The notes under the pieces are model-generated. The model ran no database searches. It had not been told where the DNA came from and worked only from the letters and a program-made list of their open reading frames with translations. From Halocatena salina (GTDB lineage Archaea; Halobacteriota; Halobacteria; Halobacteriales; Haloarculaceae): a stretch of DNA of 64,000 bases. This document shows positions 61,188-64,000 of the stretch, in pieces. The DNA lies in assembly GCF_023115355.1 (NCBI RefSeq), contig NZ_CP096019.1:1302001-1366000 (forward strand), written 5' to 3'. Every line of letters starts with the position of its first letter. Positions within the stretch are counted from its first letter, which is position 1. The position numbers and the translations under genes were made by a program.

Positions 61188-64000
61188 ATGAGCCAGCCAC
61201 AACAGTCTGCGGAGGAGATCACCCTTCCGATCAAGCGAACCGAAGAGGATACACTCGAAGGTCGGATGACCGAAAACGCGTACAACAACATCTTACCAGC
61301 ACGCTATCTACGCAAGGACGCAGACGGTACGCCCATCGAGACCCAAGAGGAACTGTTCGAGCGGATCGCAAAGAACATCGCACTGGCCGAAGCGGTGTTC
61401 GAAAGCGAACGACGAGAAACCGAGATCACTGTCCAACCTAACCAGCTGAAGCCCGACCATCCCCGCCGTGATGAACTCGCCGCCGAGGTGTTCGGTGCTG
61501 GCGTGACGGCCGATGACGACGCCGAAACCCCGCTCTCTGTTTATAACGTCAACAAATTTGCGTACGATACGGTCGTTCCAGAACTCCCGAGCGAAATCGC
61601 AGATCACGTCGAATCCACGGCTGACACGTTCCGTGAGCTGATGGAGCGACTCGCTTTCATCCCGAACTCCCCGACGATCATGAACGCCGGGGACGAACTC
61701 CAACAGCTCTCTGCCTGTTTCGTGATGTCGCCCGATGATGACCTGACGAACATCCATGAAACAGCAAAGAACGCTGCAGAAGTCTTTCAGTCGGGAGGCG
61801 GTTGCGGATATGCGTTCTGGCAGCTCAGACCGTATGGGGACCCGGTTGGATCGACGGGGGGCATCGCATCGGGTCCGATCACCTTCATGCGAACGTACGA
61901 CCAGCTATGTGAAACGATCGCTCAGGGCGGCACCCGCCGGGGCGCACAGATGGGCGTCATGCGCGTCTCTCACCCAGACGTGATCGAGTTCATCCATTCG
62001 AAGAACAAGGACGTCTCATTGGCCCACTGTCTCCGCTTGAACGATCCCGACGACTACACCTACACCTCATTCTCGGAAGCGCTCGAAGAGGCTCGTGGAC
62101 TGATCGACGAGGACGGCCGCGTGCCCAAACACCTCCGCAACGCCGTGGAGGGCCATCTTTCGAACTTCAACATCTCCGTCGGCGTCACGGACGGCTTCAT
62201 GGAAGCGCTGTACGCCGGCGAAGAGTTTACCTTCACCAATCCCCGCACAGGCGATCCCCACATCGCCACTGCCGAAACCAAGGAGATGTACGAGCGGTAC
62301 GATCTCGGCGAGCACATCGAGATCGGCGAAGAGCTATCGATTCCCGCTGAACTCATCTGGGAGCGCATCATCGACGGCGCACACGAAAACGGCGAACCCG
62401 GCGTGATCTACCTCGAACGGGTGAACAACGAACACTCGTTCGACGTGGACGAGCACCCAGATCATGAAATTTTAGCAACAAACCCGTGTGGTGAACAACC
62501 GCTCGAAGAGTACGAAGCGTGCAATCTCGGGCACATCAACCTCTCGACGCTCGCGGCACGGAACGCGCCCGACTGGCGGGTGTGGTCGGAAAACCACGCG
62601 GACGAATACGAGTCCCAAGCAGCGGCGGTCGAGGCGTTCTTAGAGGAAGCGATCGACACGGCGGAGTTCGACCGCCGGATCGAGTTGGGCACGCGCTTTT
62701 TGGAGAACGTGGTGACGATGTCCGATTTCCCGGTTCGAGAGATCGAGGAGAAGGTCCGGGAGATGCGCAAGATCGGACTCGGCATCATGGGGTTAGCGCA
62801 ACTGTACATCCAGCTCGGCATCCGATACGGTTCAGACATCGGAAACGAGGTCGCCCGCCAGCTCATGGTCCACATTAACCACCACTCGAAACAGACCTCC
62901 CACGAGCTGGCCGAAGAACGCGGGAGCTTCGAGGAGTGGTCGGACTCCAAATACGCCGATCCGCTCGAATACCAGGAGTGGTTCGAACACCAGACGGGCC
63001 AGTCCGCCGAGGAATGGGCAGACGGCTTCCCGATCCGGAACCACAACACGGTGACGATCGCACCGACCGGAACGACGTCCATGGTCGGAAACACGACGGG
63101 CGGGTGTGAGCCGATCTACAACGTCGCCTACTACAAGAACGTTTCAGACGACGTGCAAGGTGATGAGATGCTCGTGGAGTTCGACGACTACTTCCTTCGC
63201 GTGTTGGAGGCCAACGACATCGATGTCGACGCCGCCAAGACTGAAGCGACCGAACAGATGGCGAGCAACACGTTCGACGGCGTCGATTCGCTGTCGACGG
63301 TACCCGATGCCATCAGCGAGCTGTTCGTCGTCACCTCGGACGTCACCGCCAAACAGCACGCTGCCGTCCAGTGTGCCTGTCAGGACGGGGTGGATTCGTC
63401 GATCTCGAAAACGGTGAACGCCCCGAACGATTCGACGATGGCCGACGCACGGGAGGTCTTCGAGTACATTTATGACCACGGCGGCAAGGGCGTCACGTAC
63501 TACCGGGATGGAACGCGCTCGAAGCAGGTGTTGACCACACGAGCCGAAAACGCGGAGTTCGCCGACGAGCGCGAAGCCGCAGCGACGATCGTCGAGCAGA
63601 TTCAGGAGGTGTTCGGCGATGTGGAGGCGTTCCTCGACAACGAGGATGTGCGGGACAAGCTCGAAACCGATATCGAGGAGCTGTTGAAGGGACAGGCCGG
63701 TGGCGCGTACGCACGCGAACGGCCACGGCCGGACGTGCTGTACGGCGTGACCCAGCGCATCGACACCGGCTACGGCAAGATGTACGTCAACATCAACGAG
63801 GACGAAAACGGCGAACCGTTCGAGCTGTTCGCCACGATCGGCAACTCCGGTGGCTTTACGGCGTCGTTCACCGAGGGATTGGCCAAAACCATCAGCTACG
63901 CACTGCGTTCCGGCGTCGATCCCAACGAGATCGCTGAGGATCTTGAGGGAATCAGGAGTCCGAAGGTGGCATGGGACAAAGGCGAGCAGATCAACTCCAT
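61188..64000 (+). CDS. nrdJ: class II (adenosylcobalamin-dependent) ribonucleotide reductase (3' end outside window)
   Basis: Converts ribonucleotides to deoxyribonucleotides using vitamin B12. Visible: MSQPQQSAEEITLPIKRTEE (start), ARYLRKDADG near residue 40, NSPTIMNAGDELQQLSACFV (first active-site cysteine region), FQSGGGCGYAFWQLRPYGD, GGTRRGAQMGVMRVSHPDVI, then NPCGEQPLEEYEACNLGHIN (NPCGEQ radical-site loop and metal-cysteine pattern), APTGTTSMVGNTTGGCEPIY, and FYVT-like YYRDGTRSKQV near the visible end. It runs to the end of the window with no stop. Confidence 0.93.
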   Translation, partial: MSQPQQSAEEITLPIKRTEEDTLEGRMTENAYNNILPARYLRKDADGTPIETQEELFERIAKNIALAEAVFESERRETEITVQPNQLKPDHPRRDELAAEVFGAGVTADDDAETPLSVYNVNKFAYDTVVPELPSEIADHVESTADTFRELMERLAFIPNSPTIMNAGDELQQLSACFVMSPDDDLTNIHETAKNAAEVFQSGGGCGYAFWQLRPYGDPVGSTGGIASGPITFMRTYDQLCETIAQGGTRRGAQMGVMRVSHPDVIEFIHSKNKDVSLAHCLRLNDPDDYTYTSFSEALEEARGLIDEDGRVPKHLRNAVEGHLSNFNISVGVTDGFMEALYAGEEFTFTNPRTGDPHIATAETKEMYERYDLGEHIEIGEELSIPAELIWERIIDGAHENGEPGVIYLERVNNEHSFDVDEHPDHEILATNPCGEQPLEEYEACNLGHINLSTLAARNAPDWRVWSENHADEYESQAAAVEAFLEEAIDTAEFDRRIELGTRFLENVVTMSDFPVREIEEKVREMRKIGLGIMGLAQLYIQLGIRYGSDIGNEVARQLMVHINHHSKQTSHELAEERGSFEEWSDSKYADPLEYQEWFEHQTGQSAEEWADGFPIRNHNTVTIAPTGTTSMVGNTTGGCEPIYNVAYYKNVSDDVQGDEMLVEFDDYFLRVLEANDIDVDAAKTEATEQMASNTFDGVDSLSTVPDAISELFVVTSDVTAKQHAAVQCACQDGVDSSISKTVNAPNDSTMADAREVFEYIYDHGGKGVTYYRDGTRSKQVLTTRAENAEFADEREAAATIVEQIQEVFGDVEAFLDNEDVRDKLETDIEELLKGQAGGAYARERPRPDVLYGVTQRIDTGYGKMYVNINEDENGEPFELFATIGNSGGFTASFTEGLAKTISYALRSGVDPNEIAEDLEGIRSPKVAWDKGEQINS

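Noticed and set aside
1..64000. CRISPR arrays, rRNA genes and complete insertion sequences
   Set aside because: None were seen: no regularly spaced repeats, no rRNA core sequences, and no intact transposase.

Overview
The window is chromosomal DNA from a halophilic archaeon (class Halobacteria). The evidence is acidic predicted proteins, TATA-type promoters about 25-30 nt before start codons with little or no leader, bat/HTH-10 regulators, Tat-type lipoprotein signals, ATGA translational coupling, tRNAs of archaeal form, and many small families typical of haloarchaea (GrpE, DUF5784/5786/5789/5813-like, RIO kinase, class II ribonucleotide reductase). The base composition looks moderate for this group. 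I cannot name the species from the sequence.

Layout. 1-4.3 kb: 3' part of threonine synthase, a small unknown gene, a CinA-like/cupin pair, an EVE-like small protein beside a wrecked HNH endonuclease gene, and tRNA-His. 4.3-11.8 kb: a D-lactate/glycolate-type FAD/Fe-S oxidase, GrpE, a 3Fe-4S ferredoxin, tRNA-Leu, a Ca2+/cation antiporter, and a TrkA-type K+ regulatory protein. 11.8-13.4 kb: an unusual zone of GC-rich hairpin elements, where the tail of a small cysteine-containing protein is tandemly duplicated and the next gene (2-oxoacid dehydrogenase E1 alpha) appears clipped. 14.4-17.8 kb: an HTH-10 regulator divergent from a SnoaL-like protein, then a VapBC-like toxin-antitoxin pair next to thymidylate kinase, with a duplicated relic of the vapC/tmk junction upstream. 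17.8-29.2 kb: mostly housekeeping (sugar-epimerase-like protein, SF2 helicase, GNAT, radical SAM, PEBP lipoprotein, DUF373 protein, PAP2 phosphatase, RIO kinase, phosphoglucosamine mutase). 29.3-31.4 kb: a glycosyltransferase divergent from an HTH-10 regulator and decayed sequence, probably an accessory insertion. 31.4-36.4 kb: a TrkA-linked K+ channel and a four-gene DUF4129/DUF7269/DUF58/DUF7519 operon without its usual MoxR ATPase. 36.5-42.7 kb: phosphodiesterase, a membrane-anchored calcium-repeat protein ending in a DNA-binding domain, an iron-type ABC binding protein under a perfect DtxR-like palindrome, and a Na+/H+ antiporter with a TrkA domain. 42.7-47 kb: tRNA-Ser, an enolase-superfamily enzyme, ROK glucokinase, a short-chain isoprenyl diphosphate synthase and a UbiA prenyltransferase. 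47-64 kb: small membrane proteins, an aminotransferase, PHP hydrolase, a three-gene ABC exporter operon, conserved haloarchaeal proteins, isoaspartyl peptidase, an MFS exporter, methionine aminopeptidase and the 5' part of the B12-dependent ribonucleotide reductase.

The best candidates for something undescribed are (1) the hairpin-element family at 11.8-13.4 kb, which carries gene tails and has reached two neighbouring genes, with the coupled zinc-finger/cysteine-motif gene pair it sits on, and (2) the calcium-repeat membrane regulator at 37.3-38.8 kb. All functions are inferred from reading the translated sequence; no database search was run.
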